From positions 243,125 through 307,124 of the IMG/VR virus record IMGVR_UViG_3300037110_000087: a DNA stretch of 64,000 nucleotides. The stretch is one strand, 5' to 3'. This DNA is from a virus. Both the position numbers and the translations under genes were made by a program. Shown here piece after piece: positions 1-9,036 of this stretch (positions are counted from its first letter, which is position 1; every line of letters starts with the position of its first letter). The notes below the pieces were generated by a model that was not told the DNA's origin, made no database searches, and saw only the letters and a program-made list of their open reading frames with translations.

Positions 1-399
1 AGTCACGCCAAGGTCGCGCTGAAAGAGAGTCACATTCGCCGCATCACCAAATCCAGCCCAAGTAACTCTTGGATGGGGGTTTAAGGTCATGAGAGTTATG
101 ATTTGAGAGTTACGATGTTTGATCACATGAATATGATCACTGGTGAGTGGATAGATTACGCATTCCGCGTATTCTTTGACCCCATGATTTCCTTCCTTGA
201 TCTTGATGATCAGATCATTAGGTCTGTTCATGGCGTACATTACCAACATGGGAGCTTCCATGCGCTGATCGGCCTGATCCTTGATCAGACAAATCTCAGC
301 ATTCGAATGCTTTGCCCACTGGGCAATGAATTTATCGACGAACTGATCCGCGAAACTATTCTCGCGATCCGGACCTATGACTGCAATTAGTTTACCCAT
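1..399 (-). CDS. Hypothetical protein, 3' end outside window
   Basis: The frame opens at an ATG on the minus strand (complement of 397-399), seven or so bases after AGGGAG, and stays open for 133 codons to the window edge. The product starts MGKLIAVIGPDRENSFADQF. The first strand followed by VIGPD resembles the beginning of a Rossmann or P-loop fold, but no full Walker A is visible, so no function is assigned. It is the last visible gene of the long minus-strand block, downstream of the HNH gene. The complementary plus-strand frame over 103-390 is a shadow. Confidence 0.75.
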   Translation of the reverse strand, partial: MGKLIAVIGPDRENSFADQFVDKFIAQWAKHSNAEICLIKDQADQRMEAPMLVMYAMNRPNDLIIKIKEGNHGVKEYAECVIYPLTSDHIHVIKHRNSQIITLMTLNPHPRVTWAGFGDAANVTLFQRDLGVT

Positions 400-415
400 G
401 ATATCTCCCTCTTCC

Positions 416-967
416 CTAACCCTGTTCTACTTTAACCATGACTTTCGCTCTGGCTTTATCAATAATCTGTTGGAACTTATCATAGAGATGTGCCCTTGGA
501 CTCATTGGTAATCTGACCAATATCAATCCAGCTTCTTCCACTGTTTTGTTACCCTTCTTTTGATTGTGGATCCGGCAGCATGCCACCAGATTCTTCCAAG
601 TGGAGCTTCCTCCACGACTACTTGGGATCAGATGGTCCAGGGTATTCCCGGTTCGGGTACATTGTAATCCAGTGGTTTCATCAATATACTGACATTTATA
701 ATCATCTCTTCTCAAGATACTGCGTGATCCATCACCAAGAAGTTTAACTTCAGGGACCGCAGCGACCTGATGGTAGACAATAATCTCAAATGGTTTGAGA
801 ATGTCTTCTAGTTTGTTTGAGGTAGAAAAGTCATAGGGATTTAAGATAACCGCTCTACCATTGATTATTGCCTTAACACAATGATACCGGCCCAATTCAC
901 AGATAGGAAGGTAGTTTCGATCTAGAGCTATGATTGGGGATCGTTTATGAAATTTTCCCTTGTGCAT
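416..967 (-). CDS. HNH endonuclease
   Basis: 183 aa. The C-terminal half has the HNH layout: a Cys at 92 and one at 103 (a widened first Cys pair), the catalytic His in TLDHLIPSSRGG (about 109-120), and the closing segment NLVACCRIHNQKKGN (126-140). The sequence ending in KGNKTVEEAGL followed by P-x-x-P is typical of HNH proteins related to McrA/IscB-type nucleases. The N-terminal 80 residues resemble the accessory domain often fused to them. It lies alone between small unknown genes, which fits a free-standing mobile nuclease or a phage defence or packaging nuclease. The catalytic role is from family knowledge. Confidence 0.88.
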   Translation of the reverse strand: MHKGKFHKRSPIIALDRNYLPICELGRYHCVKAIINGRAVILNPYDFSTSNKLEDILKPFEIIVYHQVAAVPEVKLLGDGSRSILRRDDYKCQYIDETTGLQCTRTGNTLDHLIPSSRGGSSTWKNLVACCRIHNQKKGNKTVEEAGLILVRLPMSPRAHLYDKFQQIIDKARAKVMVKVEQG

Positions 968-1020
968 TTTAGCTTCTTAAAATATGCTACACTAGAATAA
1001 CCATTATTGATTGTATACGC

Positions 1021-1050
1021 AAAGGCCCCAGCAGGGAAGCCAGGGCCTTT
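1021..1050 (-). terminator. Hairpin terminator of the HTH gene
   Basis: AAAGGCCC and GGGCCTTT form an 8-bp inverted repeat with a 14-nt loop immediately after the stop of the minus-strand HTH gene. Read on the minus strand the hairpin ends in CCTTT followed by GCG, so the U tract is short. Confidence 0.6.
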
Positions 1051-1067
1051 ACGATGGGCGAACCGGA

Positions 1068-1682
1068 CTAAAAGTCTGAACAGTTGGCCTGAACACCCTC
1101 ATAGAACTTCTGGAAGTCCTTGAAGGTCACTTCGATCGTACCAGACTCAATGCGACCATAACGACGATGGTCGATCCCCATGTAGGGGGCCACATCAGAG
1201 GCGCGAAGGCTTCTCTGAAGACGGATCACCGTCATCAGTTCATGGAGAGGACGATTGGCGTTTTCGAGGGCCTCCACCATCTTATTGGCACGTTCGGGGG
1301 TAGTGGAGGAGATCCCATTGACGACACGACTGATGACATCGCGCTTGTTGCCCAGGAGCAAACTGGCGACACGGACGTCAGCATTGGGATTCTGCTTGAC
1401 AGCAGTACGGACGAGATCGACTGGATTTCTGTTGGTTCTGGCCATTTCAGGCTCCTTAGATGCGGCTTCTTCAGCACATTGATTGTAAAGATGTTCGAGC
1501 ATCGTTTCGAATTCCTCTTCCTTATGCTCCATGATCGAAGCGTCAGCGGAATTTAGAAGATCGAGACATTCTTGTGTAGTCAGGCCAAAAACGGCAGTCT
1601 GACCAATATTGAGGGAACGAGCAATTCGTTCGGCTTCAGCCAGATCGACTGGAACCACGAGGCAAATAACACATGAATCCAT
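1068..1682 (-). CDS. Helix-turn-helix DNA-binding protein
   Basis: 204 aa. Two helix-turn-helix-like segments are visible: one near residues 100-140 (VASLLLGNKRDVISRVVNG) and a clearer XRE-type one at the C-terminus (ASDVAPYMGIDHRRYGRIES, about 160-180). The N-terminal 70 residues are acidic and of unknown fold. XRE-type domains bind DNA operators, so a regulatory role is likely, but the target is unknown. It sits upstream of the HNH gene and is followed by a hairpin terminator. Confidence 0.7.
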   Translation of the reverse strand: MDSCVICLVVPVDLAEAERIARSLNIGQTAVFGLTTQECLDLLNSADASIMEHKEEEFETMLEHLYNQCAEEAASKEPEMARTNRNPVDLVRTAVKQNPNADVRVASLLLGNKRDVISRVVNGISSTTPERANKMVEALENANRPLHELMTVIRLQRSLRASDVAPYMGIDHRRYGRIESGTIEVTFKDFQKFYEGVQANCSDF

Positions 1683-1700
1683 ACAACCTCCTAGAAATTT

Positions 1701-2420
1701 CTAACCAGGGATAATTTCAAGGAACTTATCAAACAACATTGGGATCTTCGACTGGAGCTGTTTAAAGTATTCGTTACTAACGACTCTCATATCAGGATGA
1801 GCAGTCTTAGGTAATCTAAGTCCAAAGAAATTTCTCAGACTGCGAATATTCATCGTTACCACGAATTCCGTCTTCAGCCCATTGGGAAGAATATCTCTGG
1901 CTTCTTGAGGAGTAAGGCCGTATTCACCTTCTTTATCCACCCAATCGCAGTAGGTCTGTAGACAACCCCACTGCTGCATATACCATTCGCGCTTGAATTT
2001 GTCAGATTTATCATTGATCCAAGCCGGGTAAACAATGGACCCAGCCTTCTTCAGATAGTTCACATAACGAGTGCTTTCCTGAGTATAAGCTGCGATCCGA
2101 TGGCGAACCCATTCGTGACTGACCCCACGATTTGTGGTAACTAGTGCAGTAATACTGACATGTTCAAGAGTGGATTCATGTCCATTTGACAAGATAATAT
2201 TAAGGATCTTCTCATAAGAAGTATCATTAATATTATCTTCGCTCTTATAGGCAACCCGGATGATACGTTCCAGTTTCTTTAGGATTTTGATCCCGTCGAT
2301 TCGTTCACCCAAGAATTTGGTATCTACCTTGGGCAACACAATATCCGCATCACCATCAAAAACTCCGGAACGCTTGTCTCTCCGTAAACTTTCCTTCAAG
2401 TCATTCAAGTCAACTAGCAT
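1701..2420 (-). CDS. thyX: Flavin-dependent thymidylate synthase ThyX
   Basis: 239 aa, the normal length for ThyX. It has the signature RHR-x7-S at residues 106-116 (RHRIAAYTQES) followed by TRYV, the upstream segment SNGHESTLEHVSITALV, and the C-terminal NIRSLRNFFGLRLPKTAHPDMR that contacts dUMP and FAD in the family. ThyX methylates dUMP to dTMP using methylenetetrahydrofolate, FAD and NADPH, so it feeds phage DNA synthesis. Minus-strand neighbours are small unknown genes. No key residue appears missing. Confidence 0.95.
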   Translation of the reverse strand: MLVDLNDLKESLRRDKRSGVFDGDADIVLPKVDTKFLGERIDGIKILKKLERIIRVAYKSEDNINDTSYEKILNIILSNGHESTLEHVSITALVTTNRGVSHEWVRHRIAAYTQESTRYVNYLKKAGSIVYPAWINDKSDKFKREWYMQQWGCLQTYCDWVDKEGEYGLTPQEARDILPNGLKTEFVVTMNIRSLRNFFGLRLPKTAHPDMRVVSNEYFKQLQSKIPMLFDKFLEIIPG

Positions 2421-2438
2421 TTGTCTCCTAACTAGAAA

Positions 2439-2762
2439 TTAATAGAGTCCTTGAGTAATGGTATCGGGAGTCTTGGTGATTTGTGCCTTACCAGTGACAA
2501 TACCATCTGTGGTATCAGCCAGCGCATATACTTCAACAGGTGCTTCTTCAAAGAAAAGAATCATCCCCGCCTTAAACTGCCCATCGGAATTTTCATAGTT
2601 ACCAACTACCTTGAGGGTCCTGAGAGTAAGACCCTCCTTGTTCTTGATTGAGAAGGTCACATCATTAACTCGTTCTGGATAACAAGCTGTCTCGTCACCA
2701 TATTCAACCACCATGGAAAGATATCTATCAACCAACCTTGCAGAGCAACCAAGTTTAAGCAT
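2439..2762 (-). CDS. Hypothetical protein
   Basis: I place the start at the ATG complementing 2760-2762 (MLKLGCSARLVDR) because AGAGG lies 6 nt upstream; the longer frame to 2834 lacks a ribosome site and runs through a hairpin region. The product is 107 aa, mostly beta-strand-like, with the segment RTLKVVGNYENSDGQFKAGM. No recognised domain. It precedes thyX in the same direction with an 18-nt gap, so the two are probably co-transcribed. Confidence 0.6.
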   Translation of the reverse strand: MLKLGCSARLVDRYLSMVVEYGDETACYPERVNDVTFSIKNKEGLTLRTLKVVGNYENSDGQFKAGMILFFEEAPVEVYALADTTDGIVTGKAQITKTPDTITQGLY

Positions 2763-2848
2763 AATTACCTCTATTCTATTGTACCAGCTCCTATAAGACG
2801 AGGGACCACCCTGGACAGTGATCCCTCTTCCCAATCAGTTCAAGTCAG

Positions 2849-4894
2849 TTATTCACTCTCGTTGATCGCGGCGAACAAGGCTCCCTTAGCGATGGTATTA
2901 AGGGGATCATCAGCCATGACAATCTTGTTGCCGGTCAAGAAGGAAATCTCCCTGGTAGCAGCGATCTTCTGAAATAGTTCCTTGAATCCCTTGGGAATCG
3001 CAGTACCACCAGCGATAGCGATCACAGGGGTATCAATCTCAGGCTTCTCTTCCATCCCATTCCAGGCAGCCGCGATCTGATCAAGCACGTAACCAATGAG
3101 ATGCGTGTAATAGTGGACAACCGCTTCCTGAACGTTGTCCTTGGGGTTCAGGAGATCCGTAGTTTCCTTAGCGCTCATAGCTTTGAGGACGCTCACATTT
3201 ACGGCTCTGGCAACATTTTCATCAATGTAGTCACCGGAGGCCGCGATACTGAAGGATAGCTTTGGCATTTCTTTGCCGAAGACCGCACCACTGACATTCA
3301 TCATACCCGCACCGCAGTTATGGACGCAGACACCAGGAAGAGAAAACGAAGGGTCATTCTCAACTGATAAATCATATACCCATCCGGTGTATTCTTCTTG
3401 CTTTACAGACTTGATCTTATTAAGTCTGTAACCACCAATTCTCTTATGTAGCTCTGAACCAATCGGACTGTCCAGAAGTGACTGAAGCATCCGTTTATTC
3501 GATCCGGTTACAACTACCTCATATACGGTCTTTTTTCCAGAGATCTGTCTTCCCCTGATTAATCCATCATTCCTCGGTTTTCTAGATTTAAATCTAGAAC
3601 TAATTCCCAGGATTCCCAAGGCTTGATGTAAGAAGACCGACAGATCAGAACTAGTGTTGGAAAACGAAATGGTTTCTTGCCCAAAACATCCATCGCTGTT
3701 CAACAGACCATTAACAATCCCAGTAAGAACAGGCAGACTGAGACTTTCGACCTTAAATGGAACCACTTTATTGCCACTATGATAGCAGTGGTTCAAAAGC
3801 CAGCGTGAAAGACCCGCGTAACCCATAGTCAGTCGGATATTATTCCTGTTTCCTCTACTGATCTGAGAAATTTCTCTATCGAAAACAGAACAAGACATCT
3901 TGTAATCTTCCACAAGATCTTGTTCATTTGGACCAAGATCAAGAATTACTGAAGTTTCCCTGGTATCGATATGCCCATCACCAAGGAAATATCCAAGAAA
4001 TTTGCCCAGATTGTAAGACATTTCGAATGTCTTATTGAACTGCTTCCCATTACCAATTCTATCTTTAAAACTGATGAAATTCCTTTTCTGATTGTGATTG
4101 ATTACTGGTTCGCCCACGACATCATCTTTTTTCAGGGAATCCACTCTTTTCCATTTCCAGGACCCACCTTCCAGGACATCTACAAGATGATCTCCAGTCA
4201 GACAAAGTTCTCTACCAGCAATCTTTAGTTTGTAGATTAACTCAGACCGTCCGGTTCTTGTGGTCTTATACACCTGATTCCAAGAACCATTTTTGCTAAG
4301 AACCAAGTCCCCTTCCTCAATGTCCTCAATGTCCTTAACGCCCCCATTGCAGAAGACTTCCTGACCAGGAAGAAGGCAGCTGATGCCAATGCCGGTTAGG
4401 TTCTCATCCAGTAGTTCACTATAGATGACGCAAAGACCCTCACGGAGCGCTACCGGTCTGTAACCAAGCTCAGTAAGCATTTTCTTGAAGACCGCTTCAT
4501 GATAGACCGCATTGAATTCCGCATCCACCGGGTTAGCAGGGACACTGAAATAAAGCAGTTCATTCGGTTCCGCAGGATCACCCAGGACCTGTTTGATGAT
4601 AGCTAGCATGATAGGGGTAGCATTCGGGTCATGAGGATTCAATACGCCCTTAGCCATGGGCCGCTTTGGAGACTGATTAAACGCCTTGGCCAACTGCATG
4701 GCCTCTTCACCCAGGGCGTAAATCTTTCCGTTCATCTGAACGTAAGGAACACCAGCCTTCTTGAGCATACTTAGCACGAGTGGATTTCTATCCAATTCCA
4801 CATACATATTACGAACACGGTTGAAGATGTATTCGTCGTCTTTCATGATTGCCCCGACGACACCGCCGGTACCAATGTCAAGACCCTTTGCCAT
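2849..4894 (-). CDS. Actin-like (ParM-type) protein with in-frame intein
   Basis: 681 aa reading frame. Residues 1-172 and 527-681 together make a 327-aa actin/ParM-like ATPase: the phosphate-1 loop LDIGTGGVVGA at 5-15, the second phosphate loop ISCGAGMMNVSG at the intein junction, and the C-terminal adenosine motif IAIAGGTAIPKGF. Residues 173-526 form an intein: it begins CLLPGQEV, has the block B segment LTGDHLVDV, LAGLIDADG-type motifs LGKFLGYFLGDG and GIVNGLLNSDG, and ends VHN followed by Cys. Such filaments segregate plasmids or position phage DNA. The intein must excise to restore the nucleotide pocket. Confidence 0.9.
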   Translation of the reverse strand: MAKGLDIGTGGVVGAIMKDDEYIFNRVRNMYVELDRNPLVLSMLKKAGVPYVQMNGKIYALGEEAMQLAKAFNQSPKRPMAKGVLNPHDPNATPIMLAIIKQVLGDPAEPNELLYFSVPANPVDAEFNAVYHEAVFKKMLTELGYRPVALREGLCVIYSELLDENLTGIGISCLLPGQEVFCNGGVKDIEDIEEGDLVLSKNGSWNQVYKTTRTGRSELIYKLKIAGRELCLTGDHLVDVLEGGSWKWKRVDSLKKDDVVGEPVINHNQKRNFISFKDRIGNGKQFNKTFEMSYNLGKFLGYFLGDGHIDTRETSVILDLGPNEQDLVEDYKMSCSVFDREISQISRGNRNNIRLTMGYAGLSRWLLNHCYHSGNKVVPFKVESLSLPVLTGIVNGLLNSDGCFGQETISFSNTSSDLSVFLHQALGILGISSRFKSRKPRNDGLIRGRQISGKKTVYEVVVTGSNKRMLQSLLDSPIGSELHKRIGGYRLNKIKSVKQEEYTGWVYDLSVENDPSFSLPGVCVHNCGAGMMNVSGAVFGKEMPKLSFSIAASGDYIDENVARAVNVSVLKAMSAKETTDLLNPKDNVQEAVVHYYTHLIGYVLDQIAAAWNGMEEKPEIDTPVIAIAGGTAIPKGFKELFQKIAATREISFLTGNKIVMADDPLNTIAKGALFAAINESE

Positions 4895-4913
4895 TTAATT
4901 CTCCTCGAAAAAA

Positions 4914-5222
4914 TTAGAACTCGATTTCATGTCCACCGCAAACGCCACAGATAGAATCATCCCGGCCCATTTCGAACCCATCTCCAGCGAAAGATCTCAG
5001 GGGAAGCCTGACCTCAAGGGTTCGCCCAGAAGTAATTTCGCCCAGCACTCCATCACCGAAGGTATCAGCGATTTCCTGGCATTTATCAGGATATTTCTTA
5101 AGCAAAGACATCCATGACAGCATGCTCATGGTTACAAATTCGACTCTGTAACCACCTCTATCGTAGGCATCCGCCTTAGCGATGATTTCATTGGGGCCAT
5201 ATTTTACTTCAAACTGATCCAT
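4914..5222 (-). CDS. Hypothetical protein with C-terminal CxxC
   Basis: 102 aa, unrecognised. The C-terminus reads SICGVCGGHEIEF, one CxxC pair plus a His, perhaps half of a metal site. It overlaps the end of the next upstream gene (5209-5679) by 14 nt, so they are translationally linked, and ends 20 nt before the actin-like gene. The start follows AAGGAGAACCAA on the minus strand. Confidence 0.75.
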   Translation of the reverse strand: MDQFEVKYGPNEIIAKADAYDRGGYRVEFVTMSMLSWMSLLKKYPDKCQEIADTFGDGVLGEITSGRTLEVRLPLRSFAGDGFEMGRDDSICGVCGGHEIEF

Positions 5223-5679
5223 TTGGTTCTCCTTTGGATTTTTTAAACTTAGCTTTGAGATCTGCTGCGGACATTCCCTTCTGTTTCGAACTGTCTACTT
5301 TAATATCACTCTCACTAACAGGTTCGAAACTCGGAACAAATACATCACCCGATGGTCCAGAAGGTTTAACCTCTGGTGTGGCTCCCACTACTACCACCTG
5401 CTGTGGCGGAGTGGCCTTAAGTGCACGAATCTCCTCCATCATTTTGGTCTGCATGATCAGCAGTTGTTCCATCATATTATTATCAGCTGGGATCTCAGGA
5501 GCATCTGGAATAAAATCAAACCTATAGATATTATTTAGTTCCTGCCAACCTTTGGGCAAAGAATTAACCGCAACGACAACAGAGTCACCAGGATTAAGAT
5601 AACTGCTAGCGAACCAGCAAGCTATCCCGCCTCCCTTTTGCACCTGATGGCTTATATTGGTTACTCTTACTTGTGTCAT
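5209..5679 (-). CDS. Hypothetical protein
   Basis: 156 aa. The first 55 residues look beta-rich (TQVRVTNISHQVQKGGGIAC), followed by a helical stretch rich in Met (NNMMEQLLIMQTKMMEEIR) and a Pro/Ser linker ending in a Lys-rich tail (ADLKAKFKKSKGEPNGSV). This could be a small virion or assembly component, but no family is recognised. It overlaps its downstream neighbour by 14 nt. Confidence 0.7.
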   Translation of the reverse strand: MTQVRVTNISHQVQKGGGIACWFASSYLNPGDSVVVAVNSLPKGWQELNNIYRFDFIPDAPEIPADNNMMEQLLIMQTKMMEEIRALKATPPQQVVVVGATPEVKPSGPSGDVFVPSFEPVSESDIKVDSSKQKGMSAADLKAKFKKSKGEPNGSV

Positions 5680-5686
5680 TAAACTC

Positions 5687-5956
5687 TCAAAGTTTCCAGT
5701 TATCCCACACCGGGATAACCTCTTCTGCGATAAACGCAGTTTTTATTTTAAACTGGTCTTCAAGAATTTTTTGAATCTGAGTAAAAACAAGGGTATCCTG
5801 GGCCTCTGATTTCGAGAAGTCAATTATTATCAGGTCTTCACAAATGACACAGAGGTCTTTTTTGAAATCAATTCGTATCGGCCATGTTGCTAGACCCAGA
5901 TTCAAGATCTCGTCCCGGTTGGAGTTCCTCTTGATTTTCTTGAACGCATTGATCAT
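5687..5956 (-). CDS. Hypothetical protein
   Basis: 89 aa, unrecognised. GGAG lies 7 nt before its ATG on the minus strand. It overlaps the preceding gene (5868-6161) by 89 nt in another frame, an unusually long overlap. It contains the pair CVICEDLIIIDFSKSE. Confidence 0.6.
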   Translation of the reverse strand: MINAFKKIKRNSNRDEILNLGLATWPIRIDFKKDLCVICEDLIIIDFSKSEAQDTLVFTQIQKILEDQFKIKTAFIAEEVIPVWDNWKL

Positions 5957-6161
5957 CGGGGGTCTCCAATGTAACTACTACCTGAGTTAATTCATTAATT
6001 ATTGATGAAATTGCTTGAACCTGTTCTTGATCAGTTCTTGAATCTCGCTCAATCCAAATTTTAGAAAATTGTCTAAAGTTTTCAACCCCTCGTTCATCCA
6101 GTAGACAGGAGGCTCTAGCTGATTTTAATTCATTTTGAAAGGTAAAAACCAAACAATTCAT
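5868..6161 (-). CDS. Hypothetical protein
   Basis: 97 aa, unrecognised. It begins MNCLVFTFQNELKSARASC and has a hydrophilic, acidic C-terminus. The last 30 codons overlap the next gene; only one of the two may use the full overlap. A GGGA site lies upstream of the start. Confidence 0.55.
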   Translation of the reverse strand: MNCLVFTFQNELKSARASCLLDERGVENFRQFSKIWIERDSRTDQEQVQAISSIINELTQVVVTLETPDDQCVQENQEELQPGRDLESGSSNMADTN

Positions 6162-6176
6162 TAATCGAGTTCCCTA

Positions 6177-6428
6177 TTAATATTTATATGAGGCATAAGG
6201 GCCTGAAGTACAGAAATAGATACAAGTCTTCCCATCAGTCAGGAAGACCCGCGTCACATCCTCTTCTATCTCAATCTTAAAGACTTCCCAGGTCGAATCA
6301 TCAAGAGGGACCAAAGTAAACATTGAGCGTCTATCACGGACAAGCCAAGCATCACCCCTCTCAGTCCTGAGAGCGCTGCCACCCATGTGCCAGCCATTTA
6401 GTGTGATCTTGGTTCCAACTTGAATCAC
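6177..6428 (-). CDS. Hypothetical protein
   Basis: 83 aa, beta-rich, unrecognised. The start is a GTG that overlaps the stop of the upstream gene in the four bases GTGA, so it is translationally coupled to it. No motif with predictive value is visible. Confidence 0.65.
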   Translation of the reverse strand: MIQVGTKITLNGWHMGGSALRTERGDAWLVRDRRSMFTLVPLDDSTWEVFKIEIEEDVTRVFLTDGKTCIYFCTSGPYASYKY

Positions 6429-6637
6429 CCTCGCTCCAAGTAGAAATCCTCCTTGGTACGTGGGGTACCATCTGGATAGGTGTCACCCAGGCTCTTACAT
6501 CCAGCCGTTTCATTGGTAACCCAGTAACCACCAGAAGGGCGCTTCACCGCCAAAAATTCCTGAATGGTGTGTGCCGAGTTGAGTGTAAGCCCTGGGCAAA
6601 GCACCTGGAATAATATGGCTTTCGGGGTTTCCATCAT
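6425..6637 (-). CDS. Hypothetical protein
   Basis: 70 aa, unrecognised. AAGGAGAT is followed directly by ATGATG; the second ATG (6634) has the more usual spacing. Coupled by a 4-nt overlap to the next gene. Confidence 0.65.
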   Translation of the reverse strand: MMETPKAILFQVLCPGLTLNSAHTIQEFLAVKRPSGGYWVTNETAGCKSLGDTYPDGTPRTKEDFYLERG

Positions 6638-6651
6638 ATCTCCTTGCCAGA

Positions 6652-6906
6652 TTAGCTTACCATCCGAAGATTCTGGTTGTCAATTACCCAGTCAGTCCAG
6701 GCTTTATCCCAACCCTTGGAATCCATCCTTAGACGGTATTCTTTCAATTCAGCCACTTGATTGATGTGGATCTGGACATTTTCTTTGTGCAGCTTCCATA
6801 ATTCGAACTTCAGCCGCTCTCTCTGCGTGTCTTCACTTACTTTTCTGGAATCTATTTCGAGCCGTTCGAGGACTGCATGAAATAGATTGACGAAACAGGT
6901 GCCCAT
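6652..6906 (-). CDS. Hypothetical protein, mostly helical
   Basis: 84 aa. The charge pattern (SEDTQRERLKFELWKLHKEN) suggests one long helix or coiled coil between residues 20 and 60. AGGAGCG lies upstream of the ATG. It follows the 501-aa gene with a 9-nt gap. No family recognised. Confidence 0.65.
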   Translation of the reverse strand: MGTCFVNLFHAVLERLEIDSRKVSEDTQRERLKFELWKLHKENVQIHINQVAELKEYRLRMDSKGWDKAWTDWVIDNQNLRMVS

Positions 6907-6915
6907 GATTCGCTC

Positions 6916-8421
6916 CTATCGTGTGATATACCTTGGCAAAAAGCTGACTAAATTAGTGAAGAAATTGTCCGGAATTCTTGGATTAGTTACTTCTGGCCGA
7001 ACACCATATTCCTCGATATTATGTCCGGTAAAAATCCTCGCCTTGGACGTAGGGAGTACGCTTCGTAGAGCATGCAGAAGGTCATCCCCTGTTACCCCAA
7101 AGAATTTTTGTGCAGCCAAACTCCGATCCTTCCAGGTCTTGGCAAATTCTTCAAACTCAGGGTTGTCCACTCGATACATGACCGTGTTCACCAGTTCCAT
7201 TTCGAGCGGAGATAGGACCGCTTCCAGGCTGACAAACAAGGCGGATTCCTGAAGTCGTTCATCGTTCACTTCCAGATTCATCGATTTGGAAGGATCAATA
7301 TCCGGGTTGTCCAGCATGGGCAGTTCAGTGACTTCATGGGAAGTGACTTCCCCCTTACCTCTGCTCTTTCCATTGCCGCAATTCATGCAGAAGACGACAC
7401 CTTCATCATCTTCGCGAGAAATTTCCTGACCTGCCTCATTATACCTGATAGTGACGGTCGGTCTGCGCCTTCCAAAACCAGTTCCGTCACAGGCAGGACA
7501 GATGACCGACCTCGATTCCTGCCGCTTGTGACCATTTTCATATTCAACAGCCACGTGATGCATCTGGCTTTTCATGTTGTTCTGCGCCAGCTTCATAGAT
7601 TCGATAGGATCTTCACGATGACTGGTCTTGAGGATGGCTACCCAGGCTTTCTCAGACAGGACATGGGTCAGGACTTCAGTATCCTCGTAGACGTCCCTCA
7701 GACATTTGAAGATCGGTTTCATCACGATCCGCTTGGCGTATTTGAAAATCATGGGATATAATTCCCTGTACCGCTCCATTTCGTCAATCACGATACCGTC
7801 GCGCCAGCTTTCTTCGCATTCAGCTGGGCCAAACTGAGGGACCACCCGCTGCAAATACCACTCGTGCAGCTGTTTCAATTCAGCCCGGTCCACTTCAAAT
7901 TTCTGCGCTGCGAAGGTATAGGAGTTCTCCCACTCTTTGGGAGTGAGGGTCTTTTCTCTCCATACTTCCGACAAGACACGATTGGTGGAGTCATCCTCTT
8001 CATCAGGGATGATATCCACGGTAGTATCCACGGTGACTCGATTAACGATCCGATTCTGATAAATCACATTGAAGAGAGCGCGACTCATCCGAGTCCAGGA
8101 TACATCGAATTTGCAAGCATCCTTAAAAAGTCGATATTCGTCATACCACACATCTGCAGCGATCTTACCAGATTCCAAGATATTCTGGTTATCTCCTTTG
8201 ACCTTCTCGCAGTCCTGGTGCGTGACCTTCCCACTGCCATGCCGCAGGAGGCTATGGGAGATGGCCCGATCAAGGAGAACGACGAAAATGCGGTTGTTCT
8301 TCAACAGCACTTCTGATTCATTCATGAATTTCTTGATGCCGCTCAGAATGGTGTAGCCTCTTCCAGGCTTCGAAGGAACAAAGCGCTGAGGAACGTCAAG
8401 GTTGAAGAGTTGATTTCTCAT
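6916..8421 (-). CDS. Large hypothetical protein with DnaJ-type zinc finger
   Basis: 501 aa. At about 310-350 there is a pair of Cys-x-x-Cys groups, CPACDGTGFGRRR and CMNCGNG, with the CxxCxGxG flavour of DnaJ zinc fingers, probably binding one zinc. The rest is largely helical and not recognised. It is the largest gene in this stretch and could be a structural or replication-associated protein. The start follows GAGGGATC. The gene upstream encodes a CYTH protein. Confidence 0.75.
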   Translation of the reverse strand: MRNQLFNLDVPQRFVPSKPGRGYTILSGIKKFMNESEVLLKNNRIFVVLLDRAISHSLLRHGSGKVTHQDCEKVKGDNQNILESGKIAADVWYDEYRLFKDACKFDVSWTRMSRALFNVIYQNRIVNRVTVDTTVDIIPDEEDDSTNRVLSEVWREKTLTPKEWENSYTFAAQKFEVDRAELKQLHEWYLQRVVPQFGPAECEESWRDGIVIDEMERYRELYPMIFKYAKRIVMKPIFKCLRDVYEDTEVLTHVLSEKAWVAILKTSHREDPIESMKLAQNNMKSQMHHVAVEYENGHKRQESRSVICPACDGTGFGRRRPTVTIRYNEAGQEISREDDEGVVFCMNCGNGKSRGKGEVTSHEVTELPMLDNPDIDPSKSMNLEVNDERLQESALFVSLEAVLSPLEMELVNTVMYRVDNPEFEEFAKTWKDRSLAAQKFFGVTGDDLLHALRSVLPTSKARIFTGHNIEEYGVRPEVTNPRIPDNFFTNLVSFLPRYITR

Positions 8422-8430
8422 GATCCCTCG

Positions 8431-9036
8431 TTAAGTTTTGGATTGTGGTCCAAATAGTTCGTACAGGCTTTTCTTGATCTGCTTGTCGACAATCCTCAAA
8501 CCCTCCAATTTGACTCGCCAAGCTGTCAAAATCTCGTGGCAGTAATCTTCGGTATCAGAACCTTGAGTCTTGGCAATCGTTCGCCAGTCAATATCCTCGC
8601 GTAACTCTACCTCAACGAACCGTCCCAATGTATTTCCAAACTTGTCTAACACAGTGTACCATGCAAGAACCACAGACGCAAGATAGTAGATGTGACTGAT
8701 CTTACTGATATTCATCACTTCTACGAAATTAAGCATCTCAAACATTTCTTTGACTTCTGTCGGAGAGGGATTTTTCAGTCTGATATTTATTTCTTTGCGG
8801 ACCTCATTACCATGAATCTTCTTCTTAGTAGTCAATTCACCAAAATGACTACTAAATCGATGACGGATGGTATCTCCATCAGCATTACGGTAATAAATAT
8901 CTACACCAGATCCCATCTGGTAAGATCCCTTACCAGAAGCGCCTAATTCATCAAAACGACGCAGTGACATTTCAATGTCAGAGCTAACAGTGAATTTAAC
9001 CTCCCTCTCCCGAAGCTCCACGCTGTTTAGATCCAT
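8431..9036 (-). CDS. CYTH-domain (triphosphate tunnel) protein
   Basis: 201 aa. The N-terminus carries the CYTH signature ExExK as EREVKF (9-14), followed by IYYRNADGDTIRHRF (a Y-x-x-[…]-IRxR-like strand), LTTKKKIHGNEVRKEINI (basic and acidic tunnel strand) and, near 120-150, LDKFGNTLGRFVEVELRED, which matches the FxEIE strand. CYTH enzymes hydrolyse or cyclise triphosphate-bearing substrates, including RNA 5' triphosphates, polyphosphate and ATP; the substrate here cannot be read from sequence. It overlaps the end of the homing nuclease gene upstream by 10 nt. Confidence 0.78.
   Translation of the reverse strand: MDLNSVELREREVKFTVSSDIEMSLRRFDELGASGKGSYQMGSGVDIYYRNADGDTIRHRFSSHFGELTTKKKIHGNEVRKEINIRLKNPSPTEVKEMFEMLNFVEVMNISKISHIYYLASVVLAWYTVLDKFGNTLGRFVEVELREDIDWRTIAKTQGSDTEDYCHEILTAWRVKLEGLRIVDKQIKKSLYELFGPQSKT

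Noticed and set aside
103-390. 95-codon plus-strand frame
   Set aside because: Lies opposite a better minus-strand frame with a ribosome site that continues through the window edge.
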